Part shown: positions 16,338 through 24,880 of the stretch, piece by piece
How the letters are laid out: each line of letters opens with the position of its first letter
How positions within the stretch are numbered: position 1 is the first letter of the stretch
Source of the DNA: Albirhodobacter sp048262715
Lineage (GTDB): Bacteria > Pseudomonadota > Alphaproteobacteria > Rhodobacterales > Rhodobacteraceae
Direction: 5' to 3'
Assembly: GCA_048262715.1 (NCBI GenBank)
Contig: JBLXEV010000013.1
Span: forward strand, 1 to 64,000
Length of the DNA stretch: 64,000 nt
Notes under the pieces: model-generated
The model's database searches: none
Told to the model about the DNA's origin: nothing
Seen by the model: only the letters and a program-made list of their open reading frames with translations
Translations under genes and position numbers: made by a program

Positions 16338-17096
16338 TCAGTACCGACCGGGGGTGAGGCCGCCATCGACGGTGATCACCTGACCTGTGAGGTAGGAGGC
16401 ATCGGCGGAGGCGAGGAATTTGATGACATTGGCGATCTCCTCGGGGTCGCCGAGGCGGCGCATGGGGATATAGGGCGAGGCGATCTCTGCCGCGTCCGGC
16501 CCGAGGCTATGGCCGGGGTTGAGGAGTTGCGCGGTGCGGATATAGCCGGGGGCCACCCCGTTCACGCGGATGCCACGGGCGGCGAATTCGACGGCCAAGC
16601 CGCGGATCATCCCGATGACGCCCGCCTTCGCGGCGGAATAATGGACATGCTCATCCCAGCCGTAGGAGACGCCCATGATCGAGGACAGACAGATGATCGA
16701 CGCGCCCGGTTTCATCGCGGGCAGGGCGGGGCGAATGACGCGCAGCATCCCTTTCAGGTCGATGTCGAAGGTCTCGTCCCATTTCGCATCTGTCATCTGG
16801 GCCATCGGCACACGGTGGGCGATGCCTGCATTGGCGATGATCACATCGATCCCGCCGAACCGTGCGTTGAGATCGGCGATCAGCGCATCGGCGGCCGCTG
16901 TGGAGCGAACATCGAGCGGGTGATATTCGGCACTGCCGCCGGTGGCTTCGATCTGTGCGACGGTGGCGCCGCCCTCAGCCGAGAGCACATCGGTGACGAT
17001 CACATGATCGCCAAGCGCGGCGAAGGTAAGGGCGGTGGCGCGGCCAATGCCGATACCTGCGCCGGTGACAAGGACGATACGGGGTTGGGGGCTCAT
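16338..17096 (-). CDS. SDR-family oxidoreductase
   Basis: A 252-residue classical short-chain dehydrogenase: cofactor loop TGAGIGIG (about residues 11-18), NAG motif IANAG (about 87), catalytic serine in LSSIMG and YSAAK (Y-x3-K, about 155). The frame is open far upstream, but the true start is ATG 17096, which overlaps the preceding SDR stop (ATGA). It oxidises or reduces an alcohol/ketone with NAD(P). Together with the second SDR it suggests that the imported compound carries, or is converted to, a hydroxyl or keto group. Confidence 0.9.
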   Translation of the reverse strand: MSPQPRIVLVTGAGIGIGRATALTFAALGDHVIVTDVLSAEGGATVAQIEATGGSAEYHPLDVRSTAAADALIADLNARFGGIDVIIANAGIAHRVPMAQMTDAKWDETFDIDLKGMLRVIRPALPAMKPGASIICLSSIMGVSYGWDEHVHYSAAKAGVIGMIRGLAVEFAARGIRVNGVAPGYIRTAQLLNPGHSLGPDAAEIASPYIPMRRLGDPEEIANVIKFLASADASYLTGQVITVDGGLTPGRY

Positions 17097-17821
17097 AGCA
17101 TCACATCTCCAGAATTCGGGCCGAGGGTCTGGCCGACAAAAAGCGCCGCATCGGGCGAGATCAGGAAGGACACCACGCCGCCGACTTCCTCCGGCGCGCC
17201 GAAGCGGCCCAAGGGCAGGGCGGCGCGTTTGGCGGTTTTCCATTCCTCGGAAAGGGCCTCGACGAGGGGGGTGTTGATCGGCCCCGGGGCGATGGCGTTG
17301 ACGCGCACCCCTTGGGCGGAGACTTCGCGGGCGAGCGATTTCGTCATCCCGATGATCGCGGCCTTTGCGCCTGCGTAATGGACCAGTTCGACGCCGCCGA
17401 TCTGGCCGAGTTGCGAGGCGATATTGACGATATGCCCTGTGCCGCGCGCCAGCATCGCGGGGAGGCAGGCGCGGGTGCACAGGAAATTGCCGCGCACATG
17501 CACCGCGAAGATGCGATCAAACTGATCGGGGGTGATATCGGTGAACGGCGCTTGATGGCCGAAGCCTGCGTTGTTCACCAGCACTTCCGGCGCGCCGAGA
17601 TCATGGGTGATCTGGGTCAGCATTGCCGCGACGGCGGGGGCATCGCTGACATCCGCGCCGTAGGCGATGGCGCTGCCGCCATGGGCCTCGATCAAGGCGA
17701 CGGTGGTTTTGGCGGCGGCGAGCGACAGATCATTGACTGCGACGCGGTGGCCATCGGTGGCGAGCCGGAGCGCGATTGCCGCGCCGATGCCGGAGCCTGC
17801 GCCTGTGACAAGGGCGATCAT
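17093..17821 (-). CDS. SDR-family oxidoreductase
   Basis: A 242-residue classical SDR with TGAGSGIG (7-14), VNNAG (about 84), the catalytic ASQLG and YAGAK (about 150), and RVNAIAPG. It resembles 3-oxoacyl-ACP reductase/FabG-like dehydrogenases, but the operon context argues for small-molecule catabolism. Its ATG shares one base with the permease stop (TGATG) and its stop overlaps the next SDR, so these genes are tightly coupled to the importer. Confidence 0.9.
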   Translation of the reverse strand: MIALVTGAGSGIGAAIALRLATDGHRVAVNDLSLAAAKTTVALIEAHGGSAIAYGADVSDAPAVAAMLTQITHDLGAPEVLVNNAGFGHQAPFTDITPDQFDRIFAVHVRGNFLCTRACLPAMLARGTGHIVNIASQLGQIGGVELVHYAGAKAAIIGMTKSLAREVSAQGVRVNAIAPGPINTPLVEALSEEWKTAKRAALPLGRFGAPEEVGGVVSFLISPDAALFVGQTLGPNSGDVML

Positions 17822-18663
17822 CAGCTGTCCTCCTGACCGGAATAGCGCGCGGCTTTGGCGGTGAAGCGCTTCATCAACAGCCCGTAGATGAGCAGGAGCG
17901 TGAAGCTGAACAGGGTGGTGAGCACGCCGAAGGCGAAGATATTGGGGTAAATCTCGACGGAGAATGTGCCGTAGATCGCGAGCGGCAATGTCAGATCGCG
18001 GCCTGCGGTGAACAGGGTGCGGGCGAATTCATCATAGCTCAGCGTGAAGGAGAACAGCATTGCCGAGAGCACGCCGGGGAAGATGATCGGGAACGTCACG
18101 CGGCGGAAGGTCTGCGCGGGGCTGACGCCGAGCGAGAGCGAGGCTTCCTCTACCGTGCGATCAAAGCGGTTGAAGATCGCCAGCATCACGAGGAAGGCGA
18201 AAGGGTAGGTATAGACCACATGCAGCACGAAGGAGGTGCCCCACCACGCGCGGCCAATATCGAGCGTGTTGGAGAGGAGCGCCATGCCGAGGCCGACGAG
18301 CACGCCCGGCACCATCATCCCGAGGATGATCAGGTAGAAGGCGGGGCCGGAGCCTTTGAACTTGGTGCGGAAGGCTTCCGCGCTCATCACGCCGAGCACG
18401 GTCGAGACCGAGGTTGTCATGATCGCGAGCACGATGGAGCGGATCAGGCTATCGCCGACGGGCAATTGCGAGACGCGGGAGGTTTCGGTGAGGCCGAGGA
18501 GGTGTTGATACCAATAGGTTGACCACTCTCGGATCGGGAATTGCGGGCCGCCGTCGATGCTTTGGAACGACAGGATCGCAAGCACGATCATCGGGCCGTA
18601 GAGGAACAGCAAAAACAGCGCGGTATAGGCGGCGAGGGCGGGGCGGAGGATCGGGGATTGCAT
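17821..18663 (-). CDS. PotC-like ABC importer permease
   Basis: A 280-residue inner-membrane permease with about six membrane helices, starting near ALAAYTALFLLFLYGPMIVLAIL. The ATPase-coupling EAA-like loop reads EEASLSLGVSPAQTFRRVTFP (about 165-185). It pairs with the upstream PotB-like permease. I prefer ATG 18663 over GTG 18669 because AAGGAG is then eight bases upstream. Confidence 0.88.
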   Translation of the reverse strand: MQSPILRPALAAYTALFLLFLYGPMIVLAILSFQSIDGGPQFPIREWSTYWYQHLLGLTETSRVSQLPVGDSLIRSIVLAIMTTSVSTVLGVMSAEAFRTKFKGSGPAFYLIILGMMVPGVLVGLGMALLSNTLDIGRAWWGTSFVLHVVYTYPFAFLVMLAIFNRFDRTVEEASLSLGVSPAQTFRRVTFPIIFPGVLSAMLFSFTLSYDEFARTLFTAGRDLTLPLAIYGTFSVEIYPNIFAFGVLTTLFSFTLLLIYGLLMKRFTAKAARYSGQEDS

Positions 18664-18665
18664 GA

Positions 18666-19577
18666 TCACATCTCCTTACGCAGATCGACGACACGCAGTG
18701 CGAGGGCGATGACGGCGGTGATGATGAGGGTGAGGACGACGCCCGCGACGGCGGCGAAGGCCCATTTGAGGGATCCGACCTGCGAGACGATGATATTGCC
18801 GAGCAGATTGACCTTGCGGCCCGAGAGCGAGGCGGCGGTGGCGAATTCGCCCAGCACCATGACCGAGACGAAGATCGAACCGACGATCACCCCGGGCATC
18901 GACAGCGGCAGGATGATCCGGCGGAAGATCGTGCCAAAGGACGCCCCGAGATCCCGGGCCGCTTCGATCACCGAGCCGTCGATCCGGCCGAGCATGAAGG
19001 TGATCGGCCCGACCATGAAGACGCAATAGATCTGGGTCATGCCGACGAGGACGGAGAATTCCGAGAACAGCAGGAAGGTCAGTGGCTCTTGGATGATCCC
19101 GAGTTTCATCAAGATCACATTGATCGCGCCTTCGGTGCCCAGCATCGGACGCCATGCGATCACGCGGATCAGGAACGAGGTCCAGAACGGGATCACACAG
19201 GCGACGAGCAGCGCGGTTTGCACGGTTTTATTGCGCACAAACAGGCCGATATAGAGCGCGACCGGATAGCCGACGGCGATCGTCGCGACCAATACGATGG
19301 CCCAAACCCGCAGCGTGGTGCCGATTGCGCCGAGATAGGTGGAGGAGGAAAGGAAGCGTTCCCAGCTTGTGGTGGTGAGGGTGGGCTCCACGGCGAAGGT
19401 GGTTTGTGTCCAGAACGAGACATAGACCACCATGCACATCGGCAGCACCATGAACAGCGCCATCCAGATCAATCCGGGGGTCAGCAAGAACCAAGCGCGG
19501 CGTTGATCTTTCTTCACGCGAGTCGCCGCAGGCGAGGGCGCGGTGGGGAGGGCGGTATGGGTCGAGATATCGGCCAT
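18666..19577 (-). CDS. PotB-like ABC importer permease
   Basis: A 303-residue inner-membrane permease. A hydrophilic N-terminus of about 30 residues precedes the first helix (WFLLTPGLIWMALFMVLPM); the EAA-like loop is EAARDLGASFGTIFRRIILP (about 200). It forms the channel with the PotC-like subunit. ATG 19577 shares its first base with the stop of the ATPase gene (TGATG) and has AAGGAG upstream. Confidence 0.88.
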   Translation of the reverse strand: MADISTHTALPTAPSPAATRVKKDQRRAWFLLTPGLIWMALFMVLPMCMVVYVSFWTQTTFAVEPTLTTTSWERFLSSSTYLGAIGTTLRVWAIVLVATIAVGYPVALYIGLFVRNKTVQTALLVACVIPFWTSFLIRVIAWRPMLGTEGAINVILMKLGIIQEPLTFLLFSEFSVLVGMTQIYCVFMVGPITFMLGRIDGSVIEAARDLGASFGTIFRRIILPLSMPGVIVGSIFVSVMVLGEFATAASLSGRKVNLLGNIIVSQVGSLKWAFAAVAGVVLTLIITAVIALALRVVDLRKEM

Positions 19578-20620
19578 CAAGCGGCTCCTTGGAAGGGGCG
19601 CGCGGCTGCTGGCGCGAAGTGAAGATCATAGCTCGCGCCTTCAATCAGATCGGGCAGGCGCGGCTGGCTCAGATGGTCGATGACCTGAACGAGGCTGCCG
19701 TCTGCGCTGCGGAAGAAGGAGAGCGCGGTGGGGCCGTTGAATTCGCCGGTCAGATAGCGCGCCCGAAGGTGCAGATGGTGCGCGGGGGCTTGGCCCTCCG
19801 GGGCGACGTCGATTTGATCGAAGCGCACGGCGAGCTGGGCGGCGGTCTGCGCGGGCGTTTGGGGCGACGTTTGGGAGGTGATCAAAGCGGCGGGCAGGAT
19901 GTTCCATGCGTTGAGATGGCGCGCGGCGGCGGCGGTGGCAGGCTCGGCGAAGAGGGTCGCGGGGGCGTCGGATTGGGTGATCTTGCCGTTCGACAGCACA
20001 GCGACCTGATCGCCCATCGTCAGCGCCTCGGTCTCCGAACCGGTGACATGCAGGAAGCTGACCTTCAGCCGTTCGCGGATCGCCCGCAGTTCGTCACACA
20101 TCCGCGCGCGCAGGTTCGCATCCAGTGCGCCCAGCGGTTCATCCAGCAACACGATGCGCGGTTCGGTGACGAGGGTGCGGGCAAGTGCCACGCGTTGGCG
20201 TTGCCCGCCGGAGATTGCGCCGATGGCGCGGTGGCCAAATTCGCCCAAGCCGACAAGATCCAACGTTTGCTGCACGCGATCCGTGATCTCGGCCTCGTTG
20301 GTGAGCGGGTTTTGCGCACGGTAGCGCAGCCCGAAGCCGGTATTTTGCGCAACGGTGAGATGCGGGAACAGCGCGAAATTCTGGAATACGAAGCCGATAT
20401 CGCGCAGATGCGGCGCGCGGCCGTCGATGCGGTCTCCATCAATCGCGATCTCGCCGTGATCGGGTTCCTCAAAGCCCGCGATCAGGCGCAGGAGGGTGGT
20501 CTTGCCCGATCCTGAGGCGCCCAGAAGGGACATATAGGTATCATCCGGCACGCGGAGATCGAGACCGTCTAGCGCGACGGCGTCTCCATAGCGGCGGGTC
20601 ACTTGGCTCAGCGTCAGCAC
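19577..20620 (-). CDS. PotA-like ABC importer ATPase (first gene of operon)
   Basis: A 347-residue ATPase with Walker A GASGSGKTT, signature SGGQRQRVALAR, Walker B IVLLDEPLGALD, a switch histidine in LHVTGSETEA and a C-terminal TOBE-like part. The frame is open to 20680, but GTG 20620 is preferred: AGGGAG lies six bases upstream and homology begins with VLTLSQVTRRYG. It is the promoter-proximal gene of a minus-strand operon that runs to 10243 and faces a GntR regulator. Confidence 0.88.
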   Translation of the reverse strand: MLTLSQVTRRYGDAVALDGLDLRVPDDTYMSLLGASGSGKTTLLRLIAGFEEPDHGEIAIDGDRIDGRAPHLRDIGFVFQNFALFPHLTVAQNTGFGLRYRAQNPLTNEAEITDRVQQTLDLVGLGEFGHRAIGAISGGQRQRVALARTLVTEPRIVLLDEPLGALDANLRARMCDELRAIRERLKVSFLHVTGSETEALTMGDQVAVLSNGKITQSDAPATLFAEPATAAAARHLNAWNILPAALITSQTSPQTPAQTAAQLAVRFDQIDVAPEGQAPAHHLHLRARYLTGEFNGPTALSFFRSADGSLVQVIDHLSQPRLPDLIEGASYDLHFAPAAARPFQGAA

Positions 20621-20683
20621 TGGGGACTCCCTGTTTTTATGATTTTCTGTATCCAAACATCGTTTTTTGATTCCTGACAAGTA

Positions 20684-20712
20684 AAAATGATCTTTGAATG
20701 CAAAGATCTTTT
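20684..20712. promoter_or_regulatory. Inverted repeat GATCTTTG-AATG-CAAAGATC, candidate operator
   Basis: Perfect 8-bp arms (20689-20696 and 20701-20708) with flanking A/T symmetry, in the 279-bp region between the importer operon and the divergent GntR gene. It is the strongest dyad there and a reasonable binding site for that regulator. A near-copy of the half site, CAAAGTC, lies at 20865-20871. Confidence 0.5.
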
Positions 20713-20899
20713 ATCGGAGGATTGATTGCTGCGATGCAGCGCCTAGCAAGCGGTGGGAAAGGTTAAAACAAACGCATTTCGCGCTGCATACGCATAAAAT
20801 TGCGCCAGAACGCAAAAAGATTGTGGAATTGGCCCCTGTGACTTGAAAACGATTTTTGCGTACAAAGTCTTTATGTTTCCTTTTGTCGGAGGGGGTTCT

Positions 20900-21964
20900 A
20901 TGCTCGGCAAAATGCGGGCAGCGCCCGAGCAGGGGAGAGGGAATGTCATGGCGGATCAGGATTTCGCGGAGGCAGAGAGGGAGGCGGGCACGCAGGCCGC
21001 TGCCCAATCCGCGACATTGTTCGAGACCGCCGCGCAATTGCTGCGCTTTAATATTGAGCAGGGGCACCTCTACCCGAGTTTGGTGCTGCAAGAGAGCGGG
21101 CTTTCCGAGCGGCTCAATATGTCGCGGGCCACCGTGAAGCGTGCGCTGGCGATATTGGAGGCGGAGGGGTTGATCTCGAAATTCGCGGGGCGCGGGTTTA
21201 TCGTGAGCGGCGGGATTGGCGCGCCGCGCCGCGATGATCTGCGGCGGATCTTCCTCGATCTCGATGGGCTGGACGAGATGGTTGGCAAGCCCAATTGGCT
21301 GCGAATCTATGAGGAGGTGGAGCGGACATTCTCACATAGTCTGATCTTCGGGCGATACCGGATCATCGAAGCATTGCTGGCGGAGGATTTCGACGTGAGC
21401 CGCACTGTGGTGCGCGATGTTTTGGGCCGTTTGCAAGAGCGCGGGCTGGTGCATAAGAGTCAAACCTCGCGTTGGGTTGTGGAGCCGCTGACCTCGCAAC
21501 GGATCAAGGATAAGTTCGAGCTGCGGACGATTTTGGAGACGGCGGCGCTGCGGTCTGCGAAATTCGATACGGCCGCGTTGCGGGCGCTGGTGGCGGATAT
21601 CAACGCGCTGGACCGGAGCGCGGTGCTGACGCCCGCGACATGGTTTGCGCTGGAGGAGCGGTTCTTCCGTTACGCAATCCTCTCGACGCCCAATCAGGAT
21701 CTGGCGGAGAGTGCACAGGCCAATCGCCGTGCGCTGGCGGCCTGTCAATCGGCGTTGTTCTCGCTGGGGCTGCCGCCGGATTCGCAATCCCTGGCGGAGC
21801 TGGGGACGGTGATTGATCTGGCGTTGTCTGGGACGGTGACGGCGGCGACGAGTATGCTGGCGACGCATTTGACGCGGGCGCGGGATCGGACGATTGCACA
21901 ACTCAAGATCACCGCGATTATCGACCCTCCGAGCGACTTGCCGCGGTATTTGCAGCGGGCGTGA
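20900..21964 (+). CDS. GntR-type regulator with two winged-helix domains
   Basis: A 354-residue regulator. The first winged helix (about residues 35-105) contains LQESGLSERLNMSRATVKRA and LEAEGLISKFAGRGFIV. A second one (about 130-185) contains YRIIEALLAEDFDVSRTVVR and LQERGLVHK. A helical FCD-like effector domain follows (from about 200). Two DNA-binding domains in one chain is unusual for GntR/FadR proteins. ATG 20900 follows GGAGGGGG; ATG 20948 after GAGAGGG is an alternative. It faces the importer operon and probably controls it in response to the substrate or a product. Confidence 0.82.
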   Translation: MLGKMRAAPEQGRGNVMADQDFAEAEREAGTQAAAQSATLFETAAQLLRFNIEQGHLYPSLVLQESGLSERLNMSRATVKRALAILEAEGLISKFAGRGFIVSGGIGAPRRDDLRRIFLDLDGLDEMVGKPNWLRIYEEVERTFSHSLIFGRYRIIEALLAEDFDVSRTVVRDVLGRLQERGLVHKSQTSRWVVEPLTSQRIKDKFELRTILETAALRSAKFDTAALRALVADINALDRSAVLTPATWFALEERFFRYAILSTPNQDLAESAQANRRALAACQSALFSLGLPPDSQSLAELGTVIDLALSGTVTAATSMLATHLTRARDRTIAQLKITAIIDPPSDLPRYLQRA

Positions 21965-21977
21965 GTGCGGGAGATTT

Positions 21978-21998
21978 GGGCGGCGGGGTGCGCCGCCC
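21978..21998. terminator. Hairpin between converging genes
   Basis: GGGCGGC (21978-21984) and GCCGCCC (21992-21998), followed on the plus strand by ATGCGGTTTT. It lies between the GntR and isocitrate-lyase-family genes, which converge. Confidence 0.6.
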
Positions 21999-22006
21999 AT
22001 GCGGTT

Positions 22007-22876
22007 TTAGCTGATATAGTCTTTGGATCGCTCGTAATAGGCGTTGAAGCCAAGCGTCTCGCGGACCTCTGCGAAGGGCATCAGCGGGGTAGGGGGCGTG
22101 CGATCTTCGCGCATCGCTTGCAGGGTTTGCACCATCGTGTGCATCGCGGCGGCAATCAGGGTGAGCGGATAGGCGGCCAGTTTGAAGCCGATCTCTTGCA
22201 ACTCGGCCTGCGGCAGGATCGGCGTATGGCCGCCCTCCAGCATATTGACCATCTGCGCGCCGGGAACTTCGGCGCAGATCATCCGCATCTCCTCCACGGA
22301 GGCGGGGGCCTCGATGAAGATGATATCGGCCCCGAGCTCATGGAAGCGGGTGGCGCGGGCGATGGCTTCGGAAAGGCCGTGGCTTTCGCGGGCATCGGTG
22401 CGCGCCAAGATCAGCACATCGGCCTCGGCGCGGGCATCGACGGCGGCGCGGATCCGATCATAGGCGATGTCGCGCTCCACCACGGCTTTGCCGGGCGTAT
22501 GGCCGCAGCGTTTCGGGGCGACCTGATCCTCGATCATCACGGCGGCGGCGCCTGCGCGGGCGAGGCCTTTGACGGTGCGGATCACATTCATCGCATTGCC
22601 ATATCCGGTATCGCCATCCGCGACGAAGGGCAGATCGGTCGCCTCGGCGATGTTACGGGCATGGTCGAGCACCTCGCCGTAGCTCATCAGCCCGAGATCG
22701 GGCGCGCCGATCCGCGCGGCGGAGGCGGAAAAGCCCGACATGAAGGTGAGATCAAATCCGGCCTGCTCGATCAGGCGGGCGGAGAGCGCATCAAAGCAGC
22801 ACGGCGCGGTGAGAAGATTCGGGCCGGCGAGAAGCGCGCGCAGGCGATCGGCGCGCGGGTTGGGGTACTGGGTCAT
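22007..22876 (-). CDS. Isocitrate lyase/PEP mutase superfamily protein
   Basis: A 289-residue (beta/alpha)8 enzyme. Landmarks are the metal-site DGDTGYG (about residue 87) and KRCGHTPGK (about 122-130), matching the KKCGH loop of the superfamily. The active-site Cys is kept, so a lyase such as 2-methylisocitrate lyase or an oxaloacetate decarboxylase-like enzyme is plausible; the length fits. It is the last gene of the TRAP locus in transcript order, which suggests it cleaves the imported organic acid or a product of it. Confidence 0.8.
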   Translation of the reverse strand: MTQYPNPRADRLRALLAGPNLLTAPCCFDALSARLIEQAGFDLTFMSGFSASAARIGAPDLGLMSYGEVLDHARNIAEATDLPFVADGDTGYGNAMNVIRTVKGLARAGAAAVMIEDQVAPKRCGHTPGKAVVERDIAYDRIRAAVDARAEADVLILARTDARESHGLSEAIARATRFHELGADIIFIEAPASVEEMRMICAEVPGAQMVNMLEGGHTPILPQAELQEIGFKLAAYPLTLIAAAMHTMVQTLQAMREDRTPPTPLMPFAEVRETLGFNAYYERSKDYIS

Positions 22877-22895
22877 CGGGAGGTCTCCGAAAAAG

Positions 22896-22930
22896 GCGCG
22901 CGCGCCCGCGGGGAGGCAGGGCGCGCGCGC
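22896..22930 (-). terminator. Hairpin with U tract between dctM and the lyase gene
   Basis: Twelve-base arms of alternating GC (22896-22907 and 22919-22930). On the minus strand the stem is followed by CTTTTTC and then directly by the ribosome-binding site of the lyase gene, so it probably attenuates transcription into it. Confidence 0.6.
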
Positions 22931-22939
22931 ATGGATGGG

Positions 22940-24211
22940 TTAGAAGGCGTTGGGCAGGAACAGGACGAGTTCCGGCCAGAACCACATCAGAACGGCGGTC
23001 AAAAGCATAATCACCGCGAAGGGGATCGCGCCTTTGGCGACCTCTTCGATGCGGGCTTTGCCGACCGCTTGGATCACGAAGAGGTTCATCCCGACAGGCG
23101 GGGTGATCAGGCCCAGCTCGATCAGCACGACGAAGAAGATGCCGAACCAGATCGGATCGATGCCGATATTGATCACCGAGGCCAGCAGCACGGGCACCAT
23201 GATCAACAGCATCGAGAGGGTTTCGAGGAAGCAGCCCATGATCAGCAGCACGACGCCGACAGCGAGGATGAAGAAGCTCGGATCAGTGAAGGTGGTGGTG
23301 AGGGTCTGGCTGATCGATTGCGGGATCAGATAGAGGGTGATCGCGAAGGAGAACAGCTTCGCGCCCGCCACGATCAGCATCATCATCACGCTGGTGCGCA
23401 GCGAGGCCTCGACGGCTTCTTTGAGGGATTTGAACGTCATCCGGCGCATCGCTATGGTGATCACCAGCGCCATGACAAAGCCGATGCCTGCGCTTTCCGT
23501 CGGGGTGGCGATGCCGCCGTAGATTGAGCCGATGATGCAAACCGCGAGGAAGACGGTGGGCAGGGCGAGGATGCTGCTGCTGCGGCGCTCGGCCCAGCTT
23601 GCCTTGGGCAGGCTTTGGAAATCATCGCTGAACATCGAGCGGAACACCCCGTAGAGCAGGAAGGCGACGGCGAGGAACAAGCCCGGTCCGATACCCGCGA
23701 GGAACAGTTTCGGGATCGATTGCTCGGCGATGACGCCGTAGAGGATCAGCGGGATCGAGGGTGGGATCAAAATGCCCAGCGTGCCGCCCGCGGCGAGCAT
23801 CCCGAAGACGAAGGGGCGGGAATAGCCGCGCTTGGTCATCTCGGGGATCGCGACGGTGCCGATGGTGGCGGCGGTGGCGACGGAGGAGCCGGAGATCGCG
23901 GCGAAGAGCGTGCAGCTCAGGATCGTGGCGACACCGAGGCCGCCGGGCCAATGGCCGACCCAGCTTTGAATCGCGGCGAAGAGATCACGCCCGACGCCGC
24001 CCTTCAGCAGCACATTTGACATCAACAGGAACAGCGGCACGGCCATTAGCTCGAAGCTTTCCATCGAGCCATGCAGGCGTTGCGGGACGGAGACGAGCGG
24101 TAAGCCCTTGCTCCATAACAAGATCACGCCGAGACCCCCGAGGGTGATCGCAACCGGAGTCCGCACGAGAAGCAGCCCGAACAGGGCCGTGAGAATGATA
24201 ACGGTTTCCAT
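22940..24211 (-). CDS. dctM: TRAP transporter large permease (DctM family)
   Basis: A 423-residue membrane protein with about 12 helices. Family features are the start TALFGLLLVRTPVAITLG, GILIPPSIPLILYG (about 150) and LGLITPPVGMNLFVIQAVG near 370. It imports an organic acid using the ion gradient together with DctQ and the periplasmic DctP. It follows dctQ by three bases. Confidence 0.93.
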   Translation of the reverse strand: METVIILTALFGLLLVRTPVAITLGGLGVILLWSKGLPLVSVPQRLHGSMESFELMAVPLFLLMSNVLLKGGVGRDLFAAIQSWVGHWPGGLGVATILSCTLFAAISGSSVATAATIGTVAIPEMTKRGYSRPFVFGMLAAGGTLGILIPPSIPLILYGVIAEQSIPKLFLAGIGPGLFLAVAFLLYGVFRSMFSDDFQSLPKASWAERRSSSILALPTVFLAVCIIGSIYGGIATPTESAGIGFVMALVITIAMRRMTFKSLKEAVEASLRTSVMMMLIVAGAKLFSFAITLYLIPQSISQTLTTTFTDPSFFILAVGVVLLIMGCFLETLSMLLIMVPVLLASVINIGIDPIWFGIFFVVLIELGLITPPVGMNLFVIQAVGKARIEEVAKGAIPFAVIMLLTAVLMWFWPELVLFLPNAF

Positions 24212-24214
24212 AGA

Positions 24215-24736
24215 TCAATGCGCTCCTTCAAGCGGATCGTCAGAGGCAGCGGGGATGCCCACTGTCCAAATGCGCCAGAGTTCGGCCAATGCTTGCAGAG
24301 CGAGGATGGTGAACCCGATCCAGACTGCGCCCTCTGTCACCCATTTCGGGATCGCGAGGAAACTATCGGTGGTATGGCCGGATTTGACCGCGCGCATCCA
24401 GATTTCGAACCCGTAGTATATCGCGGGGGTGGCGAAGACGAAGATCATGAAGATCGAGAAAGTCTCGGCGAGCTTGCGCCAGACCGAGGTGTGATCTTTC
24501 AGGATGATCTCGATGCGGATCATCTCGCGGTGTTTGAGCACATAGCCCGCAGTGAGGAACACGGCCCAGATCTGGAGCTGCATTGTCACTTCCGAGACCC
24601 AGATCGTGGGGGCGTTGAAGAGATAGCGGGCGAAGACCTCGTAGCAGATGCAAAAGCCGATAACGAAGAGCGCCCAAGCGGAGATTTTGCCCGCAAGTTC
24701 GGACAGCCCGTCAGCGAGCCAGACCAGTTGTTTCAT
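24215..24736 (-). CDS. dctQ: TRAP transporter small permease (DctQ family)
   Basis: A 173-residue protein with four membrane helices; typical features are NAPTIWVSEV and the LKHREMIRIEI region. It is the small membrane subunit of the TRAP transporter. ATG 24736 has AAGGAG eight bases upstream; the upstream extension of the frame is not supported. Confidence 0.9.
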   Translation of the reverse strand: MKQLVWLADGLSELAGKISAWALFVIGFCICYEVFARYLFNAPTIWVSEVTMQLQIWAVFLTAGYVLKHREMIRIEIILKDHTSVWRKLAETFSIFMIFVFATPAIYYGFEIWMRAVKSGHTTDSFLAIPKWVTEGAVWIGFTILALQALAELWRIWTVGIPAASDDPLEGAH

Positions 24737-24832
24737 CCCGTTCTCTCCTTGGCGCAGATCGCCCCATCTTGCCGCCGGGGCGGAGACAGGCGGTTTGCGC
24801 AGTCGCAATTCTGGGTGCTTTAACGAATTGGA

Positions 24833-24860
24833 TAGATGGCCCGCAAGGGCGGGCCATCTA
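24833..24860 (-). terminator. Strong hairpin between dctP and dctQ
   Basis: Perfect 12-bp stem (TAGATGGCCCGC at 24833-24844, GCGGGCCATCTA at 24849-24860) with a 4-base loop. In transcript order it follows dctP and precedes dctQM. It lacks a long U tract, so it fits mRNA stabilisation or partial attenuation that makes more binding protein than permease. Confidence 0.65.
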
Positions 24861-24880
24861 TGGCATCAGGTGAATTTTGC

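Noticed and set aside
21965..23527. 520-codon plus-strand frame opposite the lyase and dctM genes
   Set aside because: Shadow of two well supported genes on the other strand, with no recognisable domain.
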